Source: Ornithinimicrobium tianjinense
GTDB lineage: Bacteria > Actinomycetota > Actinomycetes > Actinomycetales > Dermatophilaceae
Direction of reading: 5' to 3'
Length of the DNA: 64,000 nucleotides
NCBI RefSeq assembly: GCF_014636495.1
Contig: NZ_BMEM01000001.1
Location: forward strand, 480,195-544,194
The position numbers and the translations under genes were made by a program. The stretch's first letter is position 1. Each line of letters starts with the position of its first letter. Shown here piece by piece: positions 44,404 through 52,668 of the stretch. The notes beneath the pieces were generated by a model. It did no database searches, was not told the DNA's origin, and was given only the letters and a program-made list of their open reading frames with translations.

Positions 44404-45176
44404 TGGACCTGGGACTCAGCGACAGGACAGCGCTTGTGCTGGGGGCGACCTCGGGGATCGGCCGGGCCATCGCGCAGGCGCTCGCCGCCGAGGGCGCCAA
44501 CCTCGTGCTCGTTGGCCGTGACGTCGACCGCGTCCGGGCACTCACGGAGTCGCTGCCCTCTACGGTGGGGGTCGCCGCGGACCTCACGGACTCGGGAACT
44601 CCGGAGAGGGTCCTGTCGGTCGCCCAAGAGACGTTCGGCGACGTCGACGTGCTCGTCCTCAACGGCGGCGGCCCACGCCCCGGGACGGCGAGGGAGCTGG
44701 GCGCGGACGGCGTCACCACCGCGGTCGACCTGCTCGTGCGGCCGCACGTGGCGCTCGTGCAGGCCGTGCTGCCGGCGATGATCGAGCGGGGGTGGGGCCG
44801 CATCGTCGCGGTGGGGTCCAGCGGCGTCCAGCAGCCGCTTCCCAACCTCGCGGCGTCCAACGTCGGCCGCGCCGCCCTGGCCGGCTACCTCAAGACACTG
44901 GCGGGCGAGGTCGCGGGCTCCGGGGTGACGGTCAACATGGTGCTGCCCGGCCGGATCGACACCGACCGGGTGACCCAGCTCGACCAGGCTGCCGCGGAGC
45001 GCACCGGCCGGACGGTGCAGGAAGTTCGCGCGGGGTCCGAGGCTTCTATCCCGGCCGGCCGTTACGGCACTCCCGAGGAGTTCGCGGCCGTGGCCGTCTT
45101 CCTCGCGAGCCAGGCGGCCGCCTACGTCACGGGGGAGCAGATCCGCTGCGACGGCGGTCTCGTCCGCGCCCACTGA
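44403..45176 (+). CDS. Short-chain dehydrogenase/reductase lacking the usual Tyr-Lys pair
   Basis: A 257-residue SDR. The cofactor site is ALVLGATSGIGRAIAQALAA, and the C-terminal QIRCDGGLVRAH is standard. The active-site helix reads LPNLAASNVGRAALAGYLKT: aligned on the usual YxxxK, tyrosine is replaced by Ser and lysine by Arg, and NNAG becomes LNGGGP. Some SDR subfamilies annotated as 3-oxoacyl-ACP reductases share this change. It may use another mechanism or have lost classical activity. In sugar-acid routes an SDR oxidises a 3-deoxy-2-keto acid before an FAH-family hydrolase, which is the next gene here. Confidence 0.83.
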   Translation: MDLGLSDRTALVLGATSGIGRAIAQALAAEGANLVLVGRDVDRVRALTESLPSTVGVAADLTDSGTPERVLSVAQETFGDVDVLVLNGGGPRPGTARELGADGVTTAVDLLVRPHVALVQAVLPAMIERGWGRIVAVGSSGVQQPLPNLAASNVGRAALAGYLKTLAGEVAGSGVTVNMVLPGRIDTDRVTQLDQAAAERTGRTVQEVRAGSEASIPAGRYGTPEEFAAVAVFLASQAAAYVTGEQIRCDGGLVRAH

Positions 45177-45247
45177 CGCAGCATCCCTCACGCCCAGCAC
45201 ACGCCATACCGGCGTCAAGAAGTCCAACGACCTGAGAAGGAGTCCAC

Positions 45248-46102
45248 GTGAACCTGGCGACGATCATCGAGGACGGCGTCGAGCTGGCCGTTCTGGTCGA
45301 CCCTCACCGCGGTGTGGTGACCGCCTCGGACCTCGACCCGGCCGCCGGGGGTGACCTGCTGGCCCTGATCCGGCAGGACCGGGTCGAGACGCTGCGCAGG
45401 ATGGCCGCGGAGGCCCCTGCGCACCGGTTCCGGCCACGGGAGTCGGTGACGTTCACCGCGCCCTACCGCCACCCGCGGCTGATCTGGGGGATCGGGCTGA
45501 ACTACCGCGACCACGCCGCTGACCTGTCGGAGGACGTGCCCGAGGAGCCGGCGTCCTTCGTCAAGGGTGACCACACGATTATCGGGCCGAACGAGCCCAT
45601 TCCCCTGCCACCGCAGAGCGAGCGCACCACGAGCGAGGCAGAGCTGGGCATCGTGATCGGCAGCTACTGCCGCAACGTGGAGGAGGAGGACGCCCTGGAC
45701 CACGTACTCGGAGTGGTCCCCGTCCTCGACCAGACCGCGGAGGACATCCTCCAGCGCAACCCCCGCTTCCTGACCCGGTCCAAGAACTTCCCCGGGTTCT
45801 TCTCCTTCGGGCCAGAGATCGTCCCGCTGGAGACAGTCCTGGCACAAATCGGCAGGCTCGAGGACGTCGAGGTGTCAACCGTGGTCAACGGCTCCGACCG
45901 CCGGACCAACGTCGTGGCCAACATGCGGTTCTCGCCGGCGTTTCTCATCAGCTTCCACAGCAAGGTGATGCCGCTGTACCCCGGCGACATCCTCTCGCCC
46001 GGGACGCCGGGAGCAATCCACGTGCGGCCGGGCGATGTCGCCGAGTGCCGCATACCCGGGGTGGGCACGCTGCGCAACGATGTTGTGGCGGCAGGCAGTT
46101 GA
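45248..46102 (+). CDS. Fumarylacetoacetate hydrolase-family protein
   Basis: A 284-residue FAH-family hydrolase. LIWGIGLNYRDHAADL marks the start of the catalytic domain. The metal-binding acidic residues appear in TTSEAELGIVIGSYCRNV and VVPVLDQTAEDI, and PLYPGDILSPGTPGAIHVRPGD closes the site. Members hydrolyse C-C bonds of 2,4-diketo acids or act as hydratases and decarboxylases. The GTG is preceded by AGAAGGAGT. It lies 71 bases after the SDR, a pair also found in L-rhamnonate and L-fuconate routes (diketo-deoxy acid hydrolase), suggesting a similar step here. Confidence 0.88.
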   Translation: MNLATIIEDGVELAVLVDPHRGVVTASDLDPAAGGDLLALIRQDRVETLRRMAAEAPAHRFRPRESVTFTAPYRHPRLIWGIGLNYRDHAADLSEDVPEEPASFVKGDHTIIGPNEPIPLPPQSERTTSEAELGIVIGSYCRNVEEEDALDHVLGVVPVLDQTAEDILQRNPRFLTRSKNFPGFFSFGPEIVPLETVLAQIGRLEDVEVSTVVNGSDRRTNVVANMRFSPAFLISFHSKVMPLYPGDILSPGTPGAIHVRPGDVAECRIPGVGTLRNDVVAAGS

Positions 46103-47388
46103 CCAGGAACAAGGCAGGCCACGACCTGTCGCACAGGAAGAACGGAGAAGGGGCCCTGGATGTCGACAGCACAGGGACCGACAGACGGACAGGCCCGTTG
46201 GCGGGCACGCTGGTGGTCGACCTGACGCGTGCGCTAGCGGGTCCGCAGGCGGCGATGATGATGGCTGACCTGGGGGCGCGGGTGGTGAAGGTGGAGTCGC
46301 CGGGAACTGGGGATGACACGCGCTCGTGGGGTCCGCCGTTCGTGCCGGGCTCGGACGGTGATGAGGTGGCGACCTACTTCCTGTCGTGCAACCGCAACAA
46401 GGAGTCGGTGGCGCTGGACCTGAAGTCCGATGACGGGCGGGCTGTACTGGCCGAGCTAGTGCGGCGGGCGGACGTGCTGATGGAGAACTTCCGTCCGGGC
46501 ACGCTGGACCGGTTGGGGTTCCCACCGCAACTGCTGTCCGAGCTGAACCCGCGTCTGGTGGTGCTCTCGATCTCCGGGTTCGGTCATGACGGTCCCGAGG
46601 GCGGCCGGGCCGGTTACGACCAGATCGCCCAGGGAGAAGCGGGGCTCATGTCGTTGACCGGCTCAGGACCGGAGGACCCGCAGCGGGTCGGTGTCCCGAT
46701 CGGGGACGTGCTCTCGGGCATGTACGGCGCCTACGGGGTGATCGCAGCCTTGCTGGAGCGTGAGCGCACGGGTCGCGGGCAGGTGGTGCGGACGTCGCTG
46801 CTGGCCTCGATCGTGGGGGTGCACGCCTTTCAGGGGACCCGGTGGACCGTGGCGAAAGAGGTGCCGCGGGCCCAAGGCAACCATCATCCTTCGATCGCCC
46901 CCTACGGCTTGTTCCACTGCCGCGACGGGGCGGTGCAGATCGCCTGCGGCAACGAGGGCCTGTGGCGGCGGCTATGCGACGAGTTCGGCCTGGAACCAGA
47001 CGGGGCGGGCATGGCGACGAACGCCCAGCGGGTCGCGCATCGGCCGCAGGTGATCGCGCTGCTCGAGAAGACCTTTGCCGACCTGGACAAGGCAGACCTG
47101 CTGCAGCGGCTCTCTGTTGCCGGGGTGCCCTCGGGACGGGTGCGGACGTTGGAGGAGGTGTACGAGTGGGACCAGACCCGATCCCAGGGCCTGCTCGTGG
47201 ACGTCGAGCACCCGACTCTGGGGACCGTGCAGCTGCCCGGGCCCCCGCTGCGGTTCTTCACCCCCGACGGCTCCGAGACCACGCCCGTACACCACGCCAG
47301 CCCCCCACTGCTCGACCAGCATGGCGACAGCATCCGCGCCTGGCTTTGGGAGGGTGACGATCTGGGCAAGACCCTCCGGCGCGACTAG
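46099..47388 (+). CDS. Family III CoA-transferase (start uncertain, possible frameshift)
   Basis: A CoA-transferase of about 395 conserved residues beginning TGPLAGTLVVDLTRALAGPQ, with LGARVVKVESPGTGDDTRSW, NRNKESVALDLKSDDG, MENFRPGTLDRLG, the catalytic aspartate in RVGVPIGDVLSGMYGAYG and GRGQVVRTSLLAS. The only in-frame upstream start is a TTG at 46099 overlapping the FAH stop, giving an unlikely 35-residue lead. An ATG at 46160 with GGAGAAGGGG before it is out of frame by one base; adding a G to the run at 46173-46175 would give MSTAQGTDRRTGPLAG. Wobble positions are noticeably richer in G and T than in neighbours, hinting at a different origin. Last gene of the operon. Confidence 0.83.
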   Translation: MTRNKAGHDLSHRKNGEGALDVDSTGTDRRTGPLAGTLVVDLTRALAGPQAAMMMADLGARVVKVESPGTGDDTRSWGPPFVPGSDGDEVATYFLSCNRNKESVALDLKSDDGRAVLAELVRRADVLMENFRPGTLDRLGFPPQLLSELNPRLVVLSISGFGHDGPEGGRAGYDQIAQGEAGLMSLTGSGPEDPQRVGVPIGDVLSGMYGAYGVIAALLERERTGRGQVVRTSLLASIVGVHAFQGTRWTVAKEVPRAQGNHHPSIAPYGLFHCRDGAVQIACGNEGLWRRLCDEFGLEPDGAGMATNAQRVAHRPQVIALLEKTFADLDKADLLQRLSVAGVPSGRVRTLEEVYEWDQTRSQGLLVDVEHPTLGTVQLPGPPLRFFTPDGSETTPVHHASPPLLDQHGDSIRAWLWEGDDLGKTLRRD

Positions 47389-47589
47389 TCGACGCGTCGT
47401 CCCGCCCCATCCCCGGCTGCGACGCGTGGCCGAGCCGGCCATCGAGGGCCGCGTCGTGACCGCGATGGAGGCCCTTGGTCCCGGTTGCTGTCAAGTCCGG
47501 TGAGTCGTCACCGTCCGATGTGACCTGTGACGGGTACGGTCGGTGGACGTGGGCCGATAGTGCCGACCACCGCTGTGCGAAGGACTGGT

Positions 47590-48909
47590 GTGGAAGACAT
47601 TCGAGTAGCGCTGACCGGTGCCGCCGGCGGGTATGGTCGGACCCTCCTGCAGCAGCTCCGCCTCCGGAGCGACATGCGGGCGACGGTGCTCGTGGACCCC
47701 GACACCGACGCGGTGGAGGCGATGCTCGCCAGCCTCGGCGTGCCGACGGACGAGGTAGAGGTGTGCCGCACCCCCGACGACGCGCAGGCCGCGGTGTCGT
47801 CCGGTCGCGTGGTGGTCGCCGTCCCGGAGGCGCTCGACGAACGGTCCTACGACGTGCTCGTCGAGGCCACGGGCCGTCCTGCCGCCGGGTTCCGCTTCGC
47901 GCGCGACGCCCTGCTCCACGGCAAGGGGGTCGTCATGGTGAGCAAGGAGGTCGACAGCGCGGCCGGCCGTCACCTCGCCCAGCTCGCCCGACGGTGTCGG
48001 GTCGGCTACCTGCCGGGCCGCGGCGACCAGCCGGCCAACCTCCTCGAGCTGCTGGACCGGGTGCAGGACCTGGGGCTCGACGTCGTGGCGGCGGGTAAGG
48101 CGGGCGAGTACGACCTGCACTTTGACCCCACCAGCGGTGTCGCCGCGCTCAACGGCCGGACGGAGCACGCCCCCGGGCTCGCCGGGACCCTCGTGCCGGA
48201 CGCCGACCTTCGCGGCTCGCTCGCCCGGCGTGCCGGGTCCGTCGGGACGCTGCTTCGGCATGTCGCCGCCGACTACTGCGAGATGGCGGTCGTGTCGCAG
48301 TACTCGGGCCTGGGGTCCGACGGCCTGACCATGCACTACCCGCTCGCACGTCCCGCGGAGCTGGCCGACATCTACGCCGAGCACGCCGACGGTGGGCTGC
48401 TGACCTCGACCGGGGTGCTCGATGTCTTCGTCATGCTGCGGCTCCCCGGGGAGGCCAGCTTCGCCGGTGGCGTCTTCGTCGTCGTCCGTACCGGAGACCC
48501 GCAGACGTGGGCGATGCTGCGGGACAAGGGGCACGTGGTCAGCCGGGACGGGCGCTACGCCTGCATCTACCACCCCTACCACCTGATGGGTGTCGAGACG
48601 CCCGCGTCGGTGGCGCAGGCGGCGTCCGGCGTGGTGCGCGCGCCGCAGCCGCACGGTGTGAGCATGGCGGCGCGAGCCACGCAGGCGATACCGGTCGGTT
48701 CGGTGCTGCGCGTGGCGGGCCACCACCATGAGATCGCCGGCTGCGAGCCGGTCTTCGTGAGCACGCAGTCGTCCCCGGCGGAGGCCTGCCCGTTCTACCT
48801 TCTGGACGGGGCGCGCACGCGCCGGAACATCCGGCCGGGGGAGGTCCTTCGGCTGGACGACGTCGACGGTGTGGACGCGGAGGTGCTCGACGCGCTGGTC
48901 AGCGGCTGA
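47590..48909 (+). CDS. SAF-domain homoserine dehydrogenase-like oxidoreductase
   Basis: A 439-residue NAD(P)-dependent oxidoreductase of the group described as predicted homoserine dehydrogenase with C-terminal SAF domain (COG4091 type). The N-terminal Rossmann motif is RVALTGAAGGYGRTLLQQL, VLVEATGRPAAGFRFARDAL marks the second strand pair, and the C-terminal RATQAIPVGSVLRVAGHHHE is the SAF part. The GTG at 47590 has GAAGGA five bases upstream; the longer frame starts without one. Such genes often lie with DUF1537 kinases and class II aldolases, as here, suggesting oxidation of a four-carbon sugar acid or an apiose-type intermediate. Its stop overlaps the convergent isomerase stop by 11 bases. 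Confidence 0.78.
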   Translation: MEDIRVALTGAAGGYGRTLLQQLRLRSDMRATVLVDPDTDAVEAMLASLGVPTDEVEVCRTPDDAQAAVSSGRVVVAVPEALDERSYDVLVEATGRPAAGFRFARDALLHGKGVVMVSKEVDSAAGRHLAQLARRCRVGYLPGRGDQPANLLELLDRVQDLGLDVVAAGKAGEYDLHFDPTSGVAALNGRTEHAPGLAGTLVPDADLRGSLARRAGSVGTLLRHVAADYCEMAVVSQYSGLGSDGLTMHYPLARPAELADIYAEHADGGLLTSTGVLDVFVMLRLPGEASFAGGVFVVVRTGDPQTWAMLRDKGHVVSRDGRYACIYHPYHLMGVETPASVAQAASGVVRAPQPHGVSMAARATQAIPVGSVLRVAGHHHEIAGCEPVFVSTQSSPAEACPFYLLDGARTRRNIRPGEVLRLDDVDGVDAEVLDALVSG

Positions 48910-49714
48910 CGTGCCGGCGCCAGGTCTGCAAGGACTCGGCCGTGGTCGTCGTGGGCTTGTACTCGAGCGCCACCGCGCCCTGATAGCCGCGGGCGAGCAG
49001 CGCGTCGACGAAGGCCGCCACGCGACCGGCTCCGCTGCCCGGTTCGCCCCGGGAGGGTGACTCGGCCACCTGGACGTGCCGGACGTACTCGAGCGTGCGG
49101 GCGTCGGGCAGGGGGTCGAAGCCGTTGCGCTCCAAGTGGTACTGGTCGAGCAGGAGAGCGACGTTGGGCAGGCCGGACGTCCGGCGCACCGACTCGATCA
49201 CTTCCACGGCGTCCTGCGTCGAGCGCAGCGGGTAGTCCGGCGCGCCGCTCAGCGGCTCGATCAGGACGGTTCCGCCCACCTCGTCGAGCCTCGTCGCTGC
49301 CGAGCCGAGCGACCGCAGAGCGGTCCGCGCCTGCACGTCCTCCGGCAGGTCCGGTAGGCACAGTCCGTACGGGGCGTTGAACAGCTTCACCCCTAGGCGC
49401 TGCGCGAACGTGACGGCGGTGTCGAGGCACGAGCCGAACTCGGCGGCACGGTCGGGGTGGGACAGCACGCCCCGGTCGCCCTGCGCCATGAACCCGGCGA
49501 AGAGGTTCATCGCGGTCAGGTGCACTCCTGCCTCGACGATCACCTCGACCAGGCGGTCGACCTCGGTCGGTCGGGGGACGGCGCGGCCGTCGAAGGGCCA
49601 CCACATCTCCACATCCTCGAAGCCCGCGGCCCTGGCCGCGGCCGGACGCTCCAGCAGAGGCAGCTCGTTGAACAGCATGCTGAGGTTGGCCACCCAGCGC
49701 ACGGCGGCCGTCAC
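48899..49714 (-). CDS. otnI: 2-oxo-tetronate isomerase-like TIM-barrel protein (OtnI/Hyi family)
   Basis: A 271-residue xylose-isomerase-like TIM barrel of the hydroxypyruvate isomerase family. It starts VTAAVRWVANLSMLFNELPL and has metal-site stretches TVLIEPLSG, ALLLDQYHLERNG, RHVQVAESPSRGEPGSG and VALEYKPTTTT. OtnI converts 2-oxo-tetronates to 3-oxo-tetronates before phosphorylation. The GTG at 49714 overlaps the aldolase stop by four bases. It is the last gene of a four-enzyme tetronate set (PdxA2, kinase, aldolase, isomerase), which supports the assignment over glyoxylate-linked hydroxypyruvate isomerase. Confidence 0.82.
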   Translation of the reverse strand: MTAAVRWVANLSMLFNELPLLERPAAARAAGFEDVEMWWPFDGRAVPRPTEVDRLVEVIVEAGVHLTAMNLFAGFMAQGDRGVLSHPDRAAEFGSCLDTAVTFAQRLGVKLFNAPYGLCLPDLPEDVQARTALRSLGSAATRLDEVGGTVLIEPLSGAPDYPLRSTQDAVEVIESVRRTSGLPNVALLLDQYHLERNGFDPLPDARTLEYVRHVQVAESPSRGEPGSGAGRVAAFVDALLARGYQGAVALEYKPTTTTAESLQTWRRHVSR

Positions 49715-50385
49715 GTGGGCGTCTCCTCGGCGGTAGCGAGGCCCCAGGGCTGGCCGTGGTGCCGGGCCAGCGCGCGGCACTCCTGCTCGGAGAGCAGACG
49801 GGCCCGTGGCCTGTCGCCGATCAGCACGGCCGTGCGGGCGGCGACCTCGACCTCCACCGCCCGATCGACGGCCTGCTGCACGTCGACACCCGTGACGACC
49901 GGTCCGTGGTTCTGCAGCAGCACTCCGTGGAAGTCCAGGGTGAGGTCGCCGATGAGTTGGGCCTGAGAGGGGTCACCGGGGGCCCGGTAGGGGACGAGGG
50001 GCAGGTTGCCCAGGCGCATGACGAGGTAGGGGGTCAGCGGCGGCAGGGCGCTGTACGCGGTCCACGGAGGAAGGCACGAGGCGGCCACCGCATACGTCGA
50101 GTGCAGGTGGACCACGCAGGTCACCGAGGGGTCGCGGAGGTACATCGCGGCATGGAGGGACGCCTCCTTCGACGGTCGTGGTCCTGAGAGCGGATCGAGG
50201 CCGTTCGGGGACAGGGCGGTGACCGCCACGGATCCCTCGTCGAGGTCTGCCAGCGCGACGCCGGTCGGGCTGAGGTAGAGGCGGTCGCCCTCGCGGACGG
50301 AGATGTTTCCGGAGGAGCCGGGTGACAGGCCGAGCTCCGCCAGGTGCTTGCCGGCCCGGCACATCTGCTGGACGACGGTGCTCAC
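49711..50385 (-). CDS. otnC: Class II aldolase, 3-oxo-tetronate 4-phosphate decarboxylase-like (OtnC)
   Basis: A 224-residue class II aldolase/adducin fold protein. LSPGSSGNISVREGDRLYLSP forms the phosphate site, PSKEASLHAAMY holds the catalytic glutamate, and the zinc histidines are in CVVHLHSTYA and LLQNHGPVVT. OtnC decarboxylates 3-oxo-tetronate 4-phosphate to dihydroxyacetone phosphate. The GTG overlaps the kinase stop by four bases and the gene overlaps the isomerase likewise, so the three form one coupled unit. A fuculose- or ribulose-phosphate aldolase is the fallback reading without the context. Confidence 0.87.
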   Translation of the reverse strand: MSTVVQQMCRAGKHLAELGLSPGSSGNISVREGDRLYLSPTGVALADLDEGSVAVTALSPNGLDPLSGPRPSKEASLHAAMYLRDPSVTCVVHLHSTYAVAASCLPPWTAYSALPPLTPYLVMRLGNLPLVPYRAPGDPSQAQLIGDLTLDFHGVLLQNHGPVVTGVDVQQAVDRAVEVEVAARTAVLIGDRPRARLLSEQECRALARHHGQPWGLATAEETPT

Positions 50386-51644
50386 ACCAGCGCCTCCCAT
50401 GCGGTGAGGAAGAGATCGGGGCTTCCGAAGTTGCCCGACTTGAGCACGAAGTTGTGGTGTCGGCCGGCTGCCGTGGTCCCGCCCAGCCAGGAGACCCCGG
50501 GGGCCAGGGCCTGCCCGACGGCCAGCCGCCGGACCCCGAGCGCCCGCATCACGGCCCCCGACGTCTCGCCTCCCGCCACCAGGAACTCCGTGGCGCCGGC
50601 GTCCGAGAGAGCGACCGCGAGCTGGGCGTGCGCGTCCTCCACCAGACGGCTGGCGTCGGTGCCGAGGTGGCGGGTGCGCCGAAGGTCGTCGGTCGAGGCC
50701 ACGGAGTAGACCAGCGCGGGGCGACGGGGCTCGGCCCGCCAAGAGGCCGAGAGGGCGTCCACCAGCTGAGCCAGGTAGGCCGAAGGACGAGCCAGGAGCT
50801 GCTCGACGTCCAGCCGGACGGAGGTCACCCGGCCGGCCGCCCGGCGGACCTGCTCGCGGGTCGCCGTCGAGGCGCTCCCGGAGAGGATGACGCGGTGGCC
50901 CGGGACGCTGCGCAGCGCGCGGCGCTCGCCGGCTCGACGCGGCATACCCAGGGCGAGGCCGGAGCCACCGGTGACCAGCCGGTCCGACCGGGTCGCCTCG
51001 GCGATCGTGGTGAGGTCGCGGGGGCGCACGGCGTCGACGACCACGAGCCGGCAGCCCGCGCGCGCCTGGTCGTCCAGCGCCCGGCGGAGGACGTCCGGGC
51101 CGCCCTCGACCCGATCCAGAGTGACCAGACCCACGTGGTGCCTCGTCTGCGCCGCCAGCAGCCGGGGGACGTGCGAGTCCCGCATCGGTGTCAGTGGGTG
51201 GTCCTTCATCGGGCTCTCGTGGAGCAGGGTGCCGCCGACGAAGAGGTGACCCTGGTAGACCGTGCGTCCGTTGTCCGGGAAGGAGGGGACGACGACTGCG
51301 CGGTCGGCCCCGGTGAGCTCCAGGAGCGCGTCGGCCACCGGGCCGATGTTGCCCCGCGGCGTGGAGTCGAAGGTGGAGCAGTACTTGTCGTAGAGCTGCA
51401 CGCACCCCCGCTCCAGGAGGAACCGCCCGGCCCGGACGGAGAGGTCGCGTGCCTCCTGCGGCGGGGCCGACCTGGTCTTCAGGGCCACCACCACGGCGTC
51501 GTCGTCACCGCCGCCGAGGTCGGAACTGTCCTCCGGGACACCGAGCAGGACAGAGGTCCTCAGGCCCCGCGAGGCCCAGTTGCCCGCCAGGTCGGTGGCC
51601 CCGGTGAAGTCGTCGGCGACCGCTCCGAGCCGCTGCCCCGTCAT
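50382..51644 (-). CDS. Four-carbon acid sugar kinase (DUF1537)
   Basis: A 420-residue DUF1537 kinase. It begins MTGQRLGAVADDFTGATDLA. The highly conserved substrate segment is YDKYCSTFDSTPRGNIGPVA, with VVVPSFPDNGRTVYQGHLFV after it. The C-terminal ATP domain has FLVAGGETSGAVMRAL, GVSWLGG and LKSGNFG. Members phosphorylate D-threonate, L-threonate or 2-oxo-tetronates. Both PdxA2 (D-threonate branch) and OtnC/OtnI (oxo-tetronate branch) adjoin it, so one kinase may serve both or prefer one; hence no specific symbol. The ATG at 51644 follows the PdxA2 stop by 10 bases. Confidence 0.9.
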   Translation of the reverse strand: MTGQRLGAVADDFTGATDLAGNWASRGLRTSVLLGVPEDSSDLGGGDDDAVVVALKTRSAPPQEARDLSVRAGRFLLERGCVQLYDKYCSTFDSTPRGNIGPVADALLELTGADRAVVVPSFPDNGRTVYQGHLFVGGTLLHESPMKDHPLTPMRDSHVPRLLAAQTRHHVGLVTLDRVEGGPDVLRRALDDQARAGCRLVVVDAVRPRDLTTIAEATRSDRLVTGGSGLALGMPRRAGERRALRSVPGHRVILSGSASTATREQVRRAAGRVTSVRLDVEQLLARPSAYLAQLVDALSASWRAEPRRPALVYSVASTDDLRRTRHLGTDASRLVEDAHAQLAVALSDAGATEFLVAGGETSGAVMRALGVRRLAVGQALAPGVSWLGGTTAAGRHHNFVLKSGNFGSPDLFLTAWEALV

Positions 51645-51654
51645 CGGCCGTGGC

Positions 51655-52668
51655 TCAGCCGCCGGCCGGCTGCGCCGCCCGGGCGAGGGACGCCCGACGA
51701 CCCAGGTTGGTGGCGATCTCGAAGGCACGCCGGGTGGGGCCGAGGCTCGCCACGCCCTTGCCGACGATGCCGTATGCGGTGCCGTGGGCGGGGGTGGCTA
51801 TCGGCACAGGCAGGCCCCCCTGAACGGTCACGCCCTGGTCGAAGCCGAGGAGCTTCATCGCGATCTGGCCCTGGTCGTGGTACATCGTGACGACGCCGTC
51901 GAAGCGCCCGTCCCGGGCCTCGATGAAGATCGTGTCGCAGGGGAAGGGCCCGGAGGCGTCGATGCCCTCGGCCCGGGCCAGCTCCACGCCAGGCTCGATG
52001 TGGTCGATCTCCTCACGCCCGAACTGGCCGTTCTCGCCCGCGTGCGGGTTGAGCGCGCAGACGGCCAGACGGGGACTCTCGGCGCCGTTGTCCCGGACGA
52101 CCTGGTGCAGCAGGCGCGTCGCGTCCAGGACCGACCGCGCGCTGATCCGCCGAGACACCTCCGAGAGCGCCACGTGCGAGGTGACGCGCGAGGTGGTCAG
52201 GCCAGGCACGAAGTTGAGCTCGGACGTGGTGCCGTCCCAGCCGAGCTCCTTGGCGAACCACCGCAGCTCGTCCTCCTCGTGCATCCCCGCCCAGTGCAGG
52301 GCGCTCTTGTTGAGGGGGGTGAACATGATCGCGTCGACCGAGTCCGACCTGTAGAGGTCGAGGCAGTGCAGCAGGTCGGTCATCGCGCGCCGGCCACCCT
52401 CCACGGTGGCCCGGCCGCGGGCAACCGGGCGGTCCCCTAGCTGGGGCGGCACCAGGGTCACGTGGCCGGCGGTCGGCTCGGGGGAGGTGGGCACCTGCAC
52501 CCCGGCCTCCTCGCAGGCCGCGTCGAGCTCGGCCGGGGTCGCGAGGAGCCGCACGTCGGCCTGGTCCAGGGTGTCGGGCTCGGCCAGGAGGCGCACGGCC
52601 AGCTCAGGGCCGATCCCGGAGGGGTCGCCCATGGTCATCGCGATCCGGGGGCGCAGTGCGTCGGTCAT
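51655..52668 (-). CDS. pdxA2: 4-phospho-D-threonate 3-dehydrogenase-like (PdxA2)
   Basis: A 337-residue PdxA-family dehydrogenase. IAMTMGDPSGIGPELAVRLL opens it. Metal histidines lie in VTSHVALSEVSRR, NPHAGENGQFGREE and TMYHDQGQIAMKLLGFDQGV. PdxA proper oxidises 4-phosphohydroxy-L-threonine in vitamin B6 synthesis; beside a DUF1537 kinase the PdxA2 type oxidises and decarboxylates 4-phospho-D-threonate to dihydroxyacetone phosphate. Its ATG overlaps the upstream CoA-transferase stop by four bases (52665-52668), tying it to that gene. Confidence 0.88.
   Translation of the reverse strand: MTDALRPRIAMTMGDPSGIGPELAVRLLAEPDTLDQADVRLLATPAELDAACEEAGVQVPTSPEPTAGHVTLVPPQLGDRPVARGRATVEGGRRAMTDLLHCLDLYRSDSVDAIMFTPLNKSALHWAGMHEEDELRWFAKELGWDGTTSELNFVPGLTTSRVTSHVALSEVSRRISARSVLDATRLLHQVVRDNGAESPRLAVCALNPHAGENGQFGREEIDHIEPGVELARAEGIDASGPFPCDTIFIEARDGRFDGVVTMYHDQGQIAMKLLGFDQGVTVQGGLPVPIATPAHGTAYGIVGKGVASLGPTRRAFEIATNLGRRASLARAAQPAGG

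Noticed and set aside
47500-47530. GTCAC-N8-GTGAC inverted repeat before the SAF-domain gene
   Set aside because: Five-base arms are common by chance here and there is no partner site to support an operator.
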